Positions 1-7,250 of a stretch of 11,285 nt of DNA are shown here, one piece after another. The notes beneath the pieces are model-generated. The model was given only the letters and a program-made list of their open reading frames with translations. It was not told the DNA's origin and ran no database searches. This DNA is from CAVQBP01 sp964448105 (lineage in GTDB: Bacteria > Bacteroidota > Ignavibacteria > Ignavibacteriales > Ignavibacteriaceae), in contig CAYUVK010000138.1 of the NCBI GenBank assembly GCA_964448105.1, forward strand, positions 1 through 11,285, in the 5' to 3' direction. The translations under genes were made by a program, and so were the position numbers. Numbering within the stretch: the stretch's first letter is position 1; every line of letters begins with the position of its first letter.

Positions 1-76
1 AATAAATATTCCATGAACCTTATTCCCTTTACTTTTATTGAATAATTTAATCGCCTAACGACCTGCAATTAAGCCG

Positions 77-104
77 CCTGCCTACATTAAATATTTCGGC
101 AGGT
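77..104. repeat. Inverted repeat CCTGCC/GGCAGG
   Basis: CCTGCC near 78-83 is complementary to GGCAGG near 98-103, with an AT-rich loop containing ATTAAATATTT. It is directly followed by a second stem-loop at 102-121. It might be a structured RNA, a terminator of a gene left of the window, or a decayed intergenic repeat. A loosely similar hairpin lies at 8493-8533. Confidence 0.4.
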
Positions 105-121
105 AAACAACCCAGTTTACC
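102..121. repeat. Perfect 7-bp hairpin GGTAAAC/GTTTACC
   Basis: GGTAAAC (102-108) and GTTTACC (115-121) pair perfectly around the six-base loop AACCCA. No T-tract follows on the plus strand, so it is not a classical terminator in that direction. Its role is unknown. Confidence 0.45.
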
Positions 122-581
122 AACCGTAGTTCGTCTGTGCAGCCTGGTAAACTATTAGTATAATTTGAAAAAGTGTGCTTGAGCAAAAAGTATGCTTCCT
201 CAAAAAGCCTTGCTTAATTACAATATGAATAAGGAATTAAAAATTATGCAAGGTTTTTTTGCCAAGTGGAATAAGACAAATCTTTTAAAGTTTTACTGAC
301 AAGATAAAAAAAATATTTGCGTAAAGAATGGGGAGATGTTTTAAGCAAATGGTTATTTTTTGATAAATTTATTTGTTCCCATCCAATCTTATAAATACCA
401 AAAGTAATGAATGAAAAATGTTTCAGTACAACACAGATTCTATATTTATTACAGTGAGCTTTATTAATATAAAAAGAAATGTTACAGAAAAATTGTTTAA
501 TTAAAATTCAGTCAGTAAAATTTACTTATATAATATTTGGCATCTGCATTGACTATTTATTAATCAGGAATTAACAATAAG

Positions 582-845
582 ATGATAATTATAATGGAAC
601 AACTACCCTTTATCACAAAACCGGAAATTTTTAACATACCATTCAAATTAAATACAGAAATTGAAGAAGTTGATTTAAATTGGATAGAATCTGATACAAT
701 ATGTTATTTTTATTCGCCTGACAGAAAATCAAAAAAAAGAAGATCCAAAAAAATTAAAATTGATAGAAAAGTAAAATTAGAAGAGGCTGGAATTTATCAC
801 TATCCAAGATATGGTAGTGTAGATAAAAGTCTAATCTCACATTAA
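582..845 (+). CDS. Small hypothetical protein (87 aa)
   Basis: I do not recognise this 87-residue product. It has no signal peptide or membrane segment. A lysine/arginine-rich patch lies at about residues 48-65, including PDRKSKKRRSKK, between acidic stretches; this suggests a soluble, possibly nucleic-acid-binding small protein, but that is only a guess from composition. An in-frame ATG at 594 (residue 5) is an alternative start. AGGA about 11 bases before 582 could serve as a weak ribosome-binding site. The best support for a real gene is the hairpin plus T-run that overlaps its stop codon (844-880). It has no recognised functional neighbour and could still be a chance ORF in AT-rich DNA. 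Confidence 0.4.
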   Translation: MIIIMEQLPFITKPEIFNIPFKLNTEIEEVDLNWIESDTICYFYSPDRKSKKRRSKKIKIDRKVKLEEAGIYHYPRYGSVDKSLISH

Positions 846-880
846 AATAATAAAAATAATAACTTTTTATTATTTTTTTT
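844..880 (+). terminator. AT-only hairpin with T-run after the 87-aa ORF
   Basis: Bases 844-856 (AAAATAATAAAAA) are perfectly complementary to 864-876 (TTTTTATTATTTT), with the seven-base loop TAATAAC. The T-run continues to 880. The element begins within the stop codon of the 582-845 ORF. A 13-bp stem followed by Ts resembles an intrinsic terminator, although an all-AT stem is weak and such matches can arise by chance in this composition. Confidence 0.45.
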
Positions 881-947
881 GATAGCAAACCAACTTTACA
901 TTATTTTGATAACTCTGGCAATATGAAAGCCGGATAATATTCTATAA

Positions 948-1208
948 GAAGATCTTATTCTTTTTTTTGTAACAATCATTATTAATATTTCAAATTTTAA
1001 ATTCATTCATCTAACTCCTGAAATTCTACCTAATTCAAGAGAAGAGCTTGAATACCATTTACCTGCTGAAAAGAATAAAGAATATGATAGGCTTCAATTC
1101 CCGGAGTTAGATAAAAATCTATCTGTAGTTGTTATATATACGCAAGACTTAAGGGATTTAACAAATCCTAAATATCCAAGATTACATGAAGGTGATAAAC
1201 TTCTTTGA
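948..1208 (+). pseudogene. Open frame without start codon, unrecognised; probable gene remnant
   Basis: This frame is open from just after a TAA at 945-947 to a TGA at 1206-1208 (about 86 codons) but has no ATG. The later part has ordinary protein-like composition, for example PEILPNSREELEYHLPAEK and VVVIYTQDLRDLTNPKYPRL. The first 20 or so codons are low-complexity. I do not recognise a family. It ends where the GH8 fragment begins (TGATG overlap at 1206-1210), so it may be the broken C-terminal piece of another gene or unrelated sequence joined by deletion. It was judged from composition only and could be spurious. Confidence 0.3.
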
Positions 1209-1375
1209 TGGGAACTCAAGCTAAAAGCTGGAAATTCGTTGATGCAGTCTGGAATGCAAAACTGGAACCCTATTCTGACGGGTATTTTGATCCATATTAT
1301 GACGGTTTGCTGTATCTATTCAGTTTGATGCACTTAAGCGGAAATTACCGGATTATCACTCCTGAGAAAAATTAA
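1208..1375 (+). pseudogene. C-terminal remnant of a GH8-type glycoside hydrolase
   Basis: This is a 55-codon open frame starting with ATG, closed upstream by a TAA at 1196. It encodes a segment with KFVDAVWNAKLEP, then YFDPYYDGLLYLFSLMHLSG and NYRI near its end. A W-N motif about 20 residues before Y-Y-D-G-x-L-Y and H-x-S-G-N-Y/F-R-I is the typical C-terminal end of family 8 enzymes (endoglucanases, reducing-end xylose-releasing exo-oligoxylanases). GH8 enzymes are about 350-450 residues with an (alpha/alpha)6 barrel. Only the last helices remain here and the catalytic glutamate and aspartate are absent, so the fragment cannot be active alone. No other GH8 portion is visible upstream. The likely history is deletion of a hemicellulase gene that once sat beside the GH26 gene. 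Confidence 0.6.
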
Positions 1376-1782
1376 TAGTGCACAACAGCCATAAAGTGGT
1401 TTGATTATACTATTTTATTCAAAGTGTGTTCTTCTCAAATAGGGATTACATTGTTTATTTAGCGGTTCGATTTTTATTAGAGAGATGACGATAAGTTCAT
1501 TCACTTTATACTCCTTTCCAAATTGATAATCCATTACAATAATTTATAGATTAACTGTCTTAAAAAGTTACATTCGTGATAAATTATGTTACAATAGAGG
1601 TAGAAAATACTTCAATAAATATTGATTTTAATGAGGAGTAATAATAGAAAGTTATTTGATAATGTATGATAATTAAAATGTGGCAAAGTATAATCCGGCA
1701 AAAACATTCAATAAGAGTGCTGCTGGTAAAAATAAAGATAAAACATTCGATAATAGGACTGAGGTTAGGTAAGAGAGTTATA
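1376..1782. other. AT-rich spacer, no recognised element
   Basis: No gene or RNA is recognised. A GAGGAG near 1633-1638 resembles a ribosome-binding site but has no ATG at suitable distance. An imperfect 17-bp direct repeat (AAAACATTCAATAAGAG at 1701-1717, AAAACATTCGATAATAG at 1740-1756) has a 39-bp period. It lies inside the possible N-terminal extension of the following ORF. Confidence 0.4.
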
Positions 1783-2052
1783 ATGGAAAGTAAAAATAGA
1801 AATAACACCAGTAAAAATTTAGATAATGCAATTATTAAATTATATTATGAAAAGCTAATACTTTCTTCTATTATAATTAGTAAAGATAAATACTATTTAA
1901 TATTTTCTGATCAATCGATGCTGGAAATAGTTCATAATCAAATGAATGATGATGATATATATAAAATCATTTTATTAATTGAAGAAGCAAAAGAAATAGT
2001 GCATCACATATTCACTTCTTCCGAAGATTTTCAAAAATTATTAAATAAATAA
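1783..2052 (+). CDS. Small hypothetical protein (89 aa; open frame extends up to 1666)
   Basis: The product is not recognised. From the ATG at 1783 it is 89 residues: a polar, asparagine-rich start, then alternating hydrophobic stretches around KLILSSIIISKDKYYLIFS, then a likely amphipathic helix (DDIYKIILLIEEAKEIVHHI). The pattern suggests a small alpha/beta soluble protein; no signal peptide is evident. I prefer 1783 because purine-rich AAGAGAG lies 5 bases upstream. The longer start at 1666 (128 aa) would add a very basic N-terminus made partly of an imperfect 39-bp repeat and lacks a nearby ribosome-binding site. It converges on the GH26 gene with only 25 bp between the stops. No function can be assigned. 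Confidence 0.45.
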   Translation: MESKNRNNTSKNLDNAIIKLYYEKLILSSIIISKDKYYLIFSDQSMLEIVHNQMNDDDIYKIILLIEEAKEIVHHIFTSSEDFQKLLNK

Positions 2053-2077
2053 TTTAAAAGAATCGGCATAATTTATT

Positions 2078-3611
2078 TTACCTCTTATCAAAAATCATGA
2101 TTATCTTTCTTTTTCCCCAGAAAGCATTTGAAGTTTGGAAAATAGATAAAATTTTCCCATCGTCCCGTAAGGACCATTGCTCCTCAATATTCATTTGAAC
2201 GGTTCTGTCACCAAATTTCAATGATGCATTCGAAACAATTACAAGAGTATCAGAATTAGAATTCCAATTAGCGTTATTAATTACAGGGGAATTAAATATT
2301 TCCGATTTAGTCTCTGTTCCGTCAAGAGCAAGATGATCAACGGTAATTCTATTGTCGGTATACTCTTCAATAATTGTTTTTTGAACAGTAATGCTGTCTT
2401 CGTTTTGAGTTATGTTTAGCAATGAGGGAAGATTGCTTGCACCCATATTGTCAAGATTACTTTTGTCTTCATCGAAAGACCATACACCGGAGAAGTCAGG
2501 TTTTGATTTCAAAGAAAGAGGTAAAGGAGAAAGTCCGCAAGCCAGGCGGTAGGGGGTCAATATTTTTCTATAAACAGAATCGTCAAGCCATAACACGCGC
2601 GAATCGTTTACCAATTTATCATATTGTTTTTCCAGAGTGTTTCGAACCATGCCGGCCCAGGTAATATAATATGCCCATAAAGGTTGGCTTTTAAGTATAT
2701 CTGAAGTTGGTGGATTACCGACTTCTGCAAGAGCAATCACTTTACCGTTTGATAATTGAACAAGGCTGTCATAATAAGCTTGATTAAAATCTCTTCCATA
2801 GACGTCAAGAGAAAGCACGTCTACATATTTGTTACCGGGATAGTAATATGAGAATTCTCTTTCCGGTTTGATAGGCCTGTCCACACTCCACACCCAAATT
2901 AAATTATTAAGTTTATGATAATTTACGAATCTGTCATACAATTGACGGTATAGTGCTGCAGTTCCCTTTTTTCCTCTTCTACCACCCCACCAGAACCAGT
3001 CTCCATTCATTTCATGATATGGCCCGCCAAAGAACAGGAACATGTGCATCCTGGAGTCTCTTCAAGTAATAAGCAATTGTATCTACTTGATCGCACCAAT
3101 GTTTATACATTTTAGTACCCGGTGTAAGTAAATCCTTATTTTGTTGATCTAATAATTGACCTTGCACACTTGCTAACGAATCGGAAGAAGACTTGCCGAA
3201 TCCCGGTCGAAAAACAACCGGTTCATTGGCAGTCGGCGGAACAGCATGCCACATTATAGAAATAATAGAACCAGCTTGATGCTGCTTAATAGCTTCATTG
3301 ACTATGTCATTTCTTGCGAGGTAAGAATCTTTATCTCCTGCTTTGGCAAATCCGAAATCGGTACTAAAAATAACAGGAGTTTTACCGATATACTTTTCAG
3401 CAAATTCCGAATTTCTACTTTTTGTGTTTGGAAAATTATGCTGGCCTGTTAATATGTATTCTCCTGATATGTCATGCAAAATCTCAAGAAGAGCTTTTGC
3501 TTCAGGCGTAGCATTAGGATTTGCAATTTTGATTTCGCCGGCATTAACAATTATTGTCAGATTTAAAAACAAAAAAATTGATATGTATACAAAAACCCGG
3601 TTAAAATTCAT
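2078..3611 (-). CDS. Secreted GH26 beta-mannanase-type glycosidase with lipocalin-like C-terminal domain (frameshifted)
   Basis: Family 26 retaining enzymes typically cleave beta-1,4-mannosyl bonds in mannan and galactomannan. As given, the gene lies in two frames: 3611-3012 (199 codons) and the frame ending at 2078. Removing one C from CCC at 3023-3025 joins them into 510 residues and restores the motif VPVLWRPYHEMNGDWFWWGG exactly across the junction. Residues 1-24 look like a signal peptide ending in VNA. GQHN lies near residue 57. The acid/base is E200 in HEMNG, LIWVWS follows, and the nucleophile is probably E296 in ALAEVG. From about residue 373 (FSGVWSFDEDKSN) to the end, the sequence resembles the lipocalin-like FTGTW-x-KS type of beta-barrel domain. 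The start at 3611 is well supported by AAGGAG 8 bases upstream. Precise substrate is unproven; GH26 also contains other beta-glycanase specificities. The frameshift may be a sequencing or assembly error or a real lesion. Confidence 0.85.
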
Positions 3612-3619
3612 AATACATT

Positions 3620-3625
3620 CTCCTT
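3620..3625 (-). promoter_or_regulatory. Strong ribosome-binding site of the GH26 gene
   Basis: On the minus strand AAGGAG lies 8 bases before the ATG at 3611. It is the best Shine-Dalgarno match in the window and fixes that start codon; a second ATG at 3618 is out of frame and closes after a few codons. Confidence 0.6.
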
Positions 3626-4008
3626 AAATCAAAACTGAAGATTTCAGGTTAGGACTTTTGATTAAAATCAGTTTTTTTTATTAATATACTGTTTTTTTAT
3701 CACTTTTTTTTCTGGTTCCTGTTTTCAGGTTCCGGTTAAAATAAAAATTGATTGTTAATTAGACATTAGATTACTCTCTTCGGATTAAAAAAAGATAGGA
3801 GGAAATTAATATCTTGAAATGATAAAATTTAAATAAATTCTCTTATCGTGATGATATTGTTGTGAAGATAAAATTTTGATAAATATAAAGATAGAACCTG
3901 TTAGTCTTAAGACGTAAATGAAAGCCTTCTCTATAAATTACGAACTACAAACAATCAAAGTTTTAGTATGACCCCTGGAAAATCTCTGAAATTATTTTTT
4001 AAACCCAA

Positions 4009-4027
4009 CTGTAATTGATCATTACAG
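4009..4027. promoter_or_regulatory. Candidate operator: 19-bp palindrome CTGTAAT-TGATC-ATTACAG
   Basis: Two perfect 7-bp half-sites flank a 5-bp centre in the divergent intergenic region. Size and symmetry fit a dimeric repressor or activator site, for example of the GntR or LacI type that often governs sugar loci. No regulator gene is in the window, so any binding partner is unknown. It could also be a chance palindrome. Confidence 0.35.
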
Positions 4028-4191
4028 GAAAAATAAAAATTAAAAAAATGACATATGTATAAAAATTGAAATTAGCCTGAGAATGAAGATTTAACTACCA
4101 GTCTACCACCGGTTATCTGCCGATTACTACCAGCATTAAATTACTGCTGATTAGAAAATTTTCCCCGAGCAGCACCTATTTTTATTTTACG

Positions 4192-4251
4192 CAGCAGCTT
4201 TAATTTTATATGACAGCATCCAAGCATCGACATTTTCTGACTAAGCTGCTG
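4192..4251. repeat. Inverted repeat CAGCAGCTT / AAGCTGCTG
   Basis: A perfect 9-bp inverted repeat (4192-4200 and 4243-4251) encloses about 42 bases. It sits in a block with further CTGCTG, AGCAGC and ACAGCA copies at about 4144-4215. The function is unknown; a decayed mobile or intergenic repeat is possible. Confidence 0.35.
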
Positions 4252-4532
4252 TTAATTGAATGAACATACCTTCAAGAAAATTATTTAATTATACAGTTTG
4301 ATTTGTGTCTTAAATACATTATTTTCTCCCATATATCATCTTGATTATTTATATTTAAAATTGTTTTTTTTCTTTTACATTTATTAATTCAGTTTAAAAT
4401 AAATTATTTATATTTGAATCATCATATGTATATCCAATTCTCCACTATTTATTTACAAAAAAGAGTCAAGCAGTAATAAAAGCGGGATAATTTATCAATG
4501 AAGTCTCTATAAAAACTTCCAGGGGAATTAAG

Positions 4533-5286
4533 ATGTTAATTAAAATTAAATTCGTCTTTGTTTTATATATGTTCTTACTAATTTTTACTTCTGGGCAAAC
4601 AGATGAAAAAAACAATAGAGGTAAAAATGGTTTCTGAAAAAGTAACCAAGAGAGTTGGAAGTTTAATAATGGTAAGGCCTGGATATAAGGAACGTTACAT
4701 CATTCTTCATAAGCATGTATTCCCCGGTGTATTGGATAGAATCAGGAAATCAAATATTAGAAACTATTCTATTTTTTTATTGAGTAATATATTGTTTTCA
4801 TATTTGGAATATGTGGGTAATGATTGCGATGCAGACATGGAAGCTTTAGCTGATTCAACGACAAAAGAATGGTGGAAGCTGACTGACCCTATGCAGGAAC
4901 CTTTTCCCTCAAGAAAAACAGTGGAGTGGTGGACTACCATGAATTCAATTGAATATCTTGGTGAAAATACTAAACCATATAATGAAGCAGAGCGTTATGC
5001 CTATACAACCAATATTAAAGCCGGTTCAGAAAAAGGGGTTAAGAAATTATTTGCAAATTTTAACGGTAATTTTTGTTCATTATTTAGAAGAGCATATATC
5101 CAAAATCATAATGTGTTCCTAAAGGATGTAAGTCTTTATATATATTTTGAATATTCCGGGAATAATTTTTCTAAAGATAATAAAGAATTAAATAATGTGC
5201 CGGAATTAAAAAAATGGAACACTGAATTGGAGCAACACTTAACTGAAACATGGAAGCAATTGATGGAAGTATTCCACTCTGATTAA
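4533..5286 (+). CDS. Secreted tandem-domain L-rhamnose/L-fucose mutarotase-like protein (probable frameshift at A7)
   Basis: Mutarotases of the RhaM (DUF718) type interconvert sugar anomers. The uninterrupted frame from ATG 4603 gives 227 residues. A better start is ATG 4533, with AGGGG about 8 bases upstream, which encodes a signal peptide (MLIKIKFVFVLYMFLLIFTS then GQ) in another frame that runs to a TGA at 4635. Removing one A from the A7 run at 4606-4612 joins the two into 250 residues. Numbered that way, domain 1 (about 40-145) carries the RhaM hallmarks: LHKHVFPGV with likely catalytic H59, NIRNYSIFL, LFSYLEYVGND and EWW. Domain 2 (about 155-248) aligns with it without gaps over the core (IQNHNVFL, LYIYFEYSGNN) but has F173 in place of the histidine. 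It leads the operon with fucP. Domain 1 may be active on released fucose or rhamnose; domain 2 is probably structural. A cytosolic protein starting at 4603 remains possible. Confidence 0.75.
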
Positions 5287-5420
5287 CTAAGCCTGTTATA
5301 TAGTAATTTTTTTAATCTAAAAAATAAAATAAATACGAAATGAAAATCGTTTAAACTAATACTTGTTTTTAAAAATCTTAAAGTGTTTAGAATAAATAGG
5401 ACTCAAATATAGGATACTAA

Positions 5421-6761
5421 ATGGATGTAACAAAAATGTTTAAAGCAGATAATGGGAAGAATTATCTCTTTACATTTATGCTGGTAAGTACACTGTTCTT
5501 ATTGTGGGGAATTTGTAACGGAATGATAGATGTGATGGATAAACACTTTCAAGATTTTTTGCATTTATCGAAATCACAATCGGCATGGGTTCAATTTGCT
5601 CATTACTTAGGTTATCTTTTAATGGCGCTTCCTGCAAGTTGGCTGGCACGTAAGATAGGATATAAAGGCGGTATTATTACAGGACTACTTCTTGTGTCTC
5701 TTGGTGGATTTTGGTTCATTCCCGCAACACACATTGCATCATTTTGGGCTTTTCTTCTCGGTGTTTGTGTAATTGCAATGGGATTAACAGTTTTGGAAAC
5801 TGTAGCAAATCCTTATACAACAGTACTTGGTCCAAAACAATTTGCGGCAACACGTATCAATTTTGCACAAGCTTTCAATGGCGTAGGATGGATTTTCGGT
5901 CCGATAATCGGAGGCATATTTTTTTATTCAACGGGGGGTGCGGTGGTCGCTCAAAAACAACTGTATATTCCGTATCTTGCAATTGCAATTATTGTTCTAA
6001 TTATGGCTGCGGTTTTTTATTTTTCAAACCTGCCCGATCTTAATACTGAAGATGAATATGATATGAACGATGGCAAAGCGACCCGAATAAAACGTTCTAT
6101 CTGGTCGCATAAACATTTTGTAGGAGGGGTGACATCACAGTTTTTATATGTTGCAGCACAAGCAGGTATTTTTAGTTTCTTTATCAATTATATTGTTGAA
6201 GAACTTCCATCTATTTCAAAGGGAATAGCCGGGAGTTGGATATTCACTGATCGCACAGTTCTACGAAATGGTGCTTTCTTCATAAATGAAAAAGGTGCAA
6301 CATTTTTATTAGGTACGGTCGGGTTTCCTCTATTTCTAATTGGCCGGGCAAGCGGTGCAGCAATTCTAAGAAAATTAAAAGCCCACCGTGTTCTTGGTAC
6401 CTATGCATTAATTAATGTAATCCTCTGTGCAATAGTTATTTTTAAATTCGGTTGGGTTTCGGTTATTGCAGTATTTCTTAGTTTTTTATTTATGTCAATT
6501 ATGTATCCGACTATCTTCGCGTTGGGTATTTATGGTCTTGGTGAACAAGCAAAAAAGGCCTCCGGTTTTATAGTAATGGCGATAATTGGTGGAGCAATTA
6601 TGCCGAAAATTATGGGTTACCTCGGTGACGTATATAATATGTCTGTTGGATTTCTTATGCCTTTAGCTTGCTTCGCTGTTATTGCTGTTTATGGGTTTTC
6701 CTGGACAAAATTGAGTAAGGCGGAAGGTGTGGTTGGGCTTTCTGCTAACAAGGGGCACTAA
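5421..6761 (+). CDS. fucP: FucP-type L-fucose/H+ symporter, major facilitator superfamily
   Basis: This 446-residue protein has about 12 hydrophobic segments and is complete compared with E. coli FucP (438 aa), the proton-coupled L-fucose importer of the inner membrane. Family signatures are clear: WGICNGMIDVMDKHF (29-43), VQFAHYLGYLLMALPA (57-72), RKIGYKGGIITGL, and GLTVLETVANPY (121-132) followed by LGP and the R-x-N-x-A-Q-x-F-N-x-x-G motif. D37 and E126 fall where E. coli FucP has D46 and E135, the residues linked to substrate and proton handling. AGGA lies 7 bases before the start. It follows the mutarotase by 134 bp and precedes the kinase fusion by 91 bp on the same strand. The family also contains glucose/galactose and N-acetylglucosamine carriers, so L-fucose is the likeliest but not the only substrate. 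Confidence 0.85.
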   Translation: MDVTKMFKADNGKNYLFTFMLVSTLFLLWGICNGMIDVMDKHFQDFLHLSKSQSAWVQFAHYLGYLLMALPASWLARKIGYKGGIITGLLLVSLGGFWFIPATHIASFWAFLLGVCVIAMGLTVLETVANPYTTVLGPKQFAATRINFAQAFNGVGWIFGPIIGGIFFYSTGGAVVAQKQLYIPYLAIAIIVLIMAAVFYFSNLPDLNTEDEYDMNDGKATRIKRSIWSHKHFVGGVTSQFLYVAAQAGIFSFFINYIVEELPSISKGIAGSWIFTDRTVLRNGAFFINEKGATFLLGTVGFPLFLIGRASGAAILRKLKAHRVLGTYALINVILCAIVIFKFGWVSVIAVFLSFLFMSIMYPTIFALGIYGLGEQAKKASGFIVMAIIGGAIMPKIMGYLGDVYNMSVGFLMPLACFAVIAVYGFSWTKLSKAEGVVGLSANKGH

Positions 6762-6852
6762 TTAAAGGTGCCGTTAAAAAGTTATTCCGGTGAAATAAAT
6801 AAAATAAATTGAAAGAGTTAAAGGAAATATTTCAAATAAAACTAAATTAAAA

Positions 6853-7150
6853 ATGGAAGAAAAAAAAGTTTTTGTAACCGGTTGTTTTGATATGCTTCAT
6901 AGCGGGCATGTGGCTTTTCTTAAAGAAGCAGCTCAATTTGGGAATGTGTATGTAGGTTTAGGTTCCGATGAAACAGTCTTTAGTTTGAAAGGACGTTATC
7001 CGGTTAATAATCAAGATGAAAGAAAATATATGATTGATGCTTTGGAATGTGTTAAAGAATGTTGTATTAATTCCGGCAGCGGATTCATAGATTTTCTTGA
7101 TGAAATAAAGAATATTAATCCCGACTTTTTTATCGTTAATGAAGATGGTA
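6853..7150 (+). CDS. Bifunctional nucleotidyltransferase-GHMP kinase, N-terminal part (nucleotidyltransferase domain)
   Basis: This is the first 99 codons of a gene interrupted by the N-run. It opens with KKVFVTGCFDMLHSGHVAFL, in which LHSGH is the HxGH nucleotide-binding motif of the cytidylyltransferase/adenylyltransferase superfamily (Rossmann-like fold; compare glycerol-3-phosphate cytidylyltransferase and the RfaE/HldE C-terminal domain). VGLGSDE and a conserved D-E-R-x-x-M-I segment follow. The domain is unfinished before the gap; its C-terminal R-S-T-T-S-L motif appears after the gap at 7395-7412. When the duplicated 55 bp are collapsed, the frame continues without a break into the kinase for a total of 381 residues. 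I have seen similar fusions described in Bacteroidota as cytidyltransferase-like proteins, but I know of no assured substrate. No clear ribosome-binding site precedes the ATG. Confidence 0.75.
7096..7150. repeat. 55-bp copy 1 of the exact duplication flanking the N-gap
   Basis: These 55 bases, ending at the last base before the gap, are identical to 7251-7305, which begin at the first base after it. An exact match abutting both edges of a gap is the signature of two contig ends that share a k-mer overlap, not of a biological repeat. Confidence 0.9.
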
Positions 7151-7250
7151 NNNNNNNNNNNNNNNNNNNNNNNNNNNNNNNNNNNNNNNNNNNNNNNNNN
7201 NNNNNNNNNNNNNNNNNNNNNNNNNNNNNNNNNNNNNNNNNNNNNNNNNN
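7151..7250. other. Assembly gap of exactly 100 N, probably artefactual
   Basis: A run of 100 N is a common placeholder for a gap of unknown size. The identical 55 bp on either side suggests the true distance is -55, meaning the contigs overlap. Deleting the gap and one repeat copy (155 bases) restores one continuous 381-codon frame. Confidence 0.9.

Larger units (their letters stand above)
1..581. other. Gene-free AT-rich spacer with a short GC-richer structured block
   Basis: I see no convincing coding sequence on either strand. Roughly positions 50-160 are richer in G+C than the rest and hold two inverted repeats (listed separately). The motif GGTAAAC recurs directly at 102-108 and about 145-151. 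From about 170 to 581 the sequence is very AT-rich, without a recognisable RNA gene or motif. The window begins inside this spacer, so any gene to the left is not visible. Confidence 0.5.
3612..4532. other. 920-bp gene-free divergent spacer between GH26 and the mutarotase operon
   Basis: No ORF with coding character is seen on either strand. The spacer must hold promoters for both divergent units. It contains T-rich runs at 3671-3710, a 19-bp palindrome at 4009-4027, and a compositionally distinct block at about 4090-4260 with repeated CAGC/CTGCTG motifs. TATATTTG at 4409-4416 matches the Bacteroidota -7 box TAnnTTTG, but I see no convincing -33 partner, so it is only a weak promoter candidate. 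An isolated AGGAGG at 3797-3802 precedes only a five-codon frame. Confidence 0.5.

Noticed and set aside
52..160. Possible integron attC site: GCCTAAC at about 52-58 fits the RYYYAAC core and the region folds into hairpins
   Set aside because: No matching GTTRRRY partner is found within the next 150 bases and no integrase or cassette array is visible.
1584..1808. Minus-strand 74-codon frame with hydrophobic composition
   Set aside because: It overlaps the plus-strand ORF and reflects AT-rich sequence read as Phe/Ile/Leu; no ribosome-binding site or family resemblance.
3012..3049. Programmed ribosomal frameshift in GH26
   Set aside because: There is no slippery heptamer or downstream structure, and GH26 enzymes are not known to use one; a simple one-base insertion explains it.
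3797..3821. Perfect AGGAGG with an ATG 16 bases downstream
   Set aside because: The frame encodes only five residues before TAA and the nearer TTG closes after two codons; it is not a gene, though a remnant cannot be excluded.
5711..6043. 110-codon plus-strand frame inside fucP
   Set aside because: It lies in another frame of a clear transporter gene, and its serine/cysteine/asparagine-rich product has no protein-like pattern.
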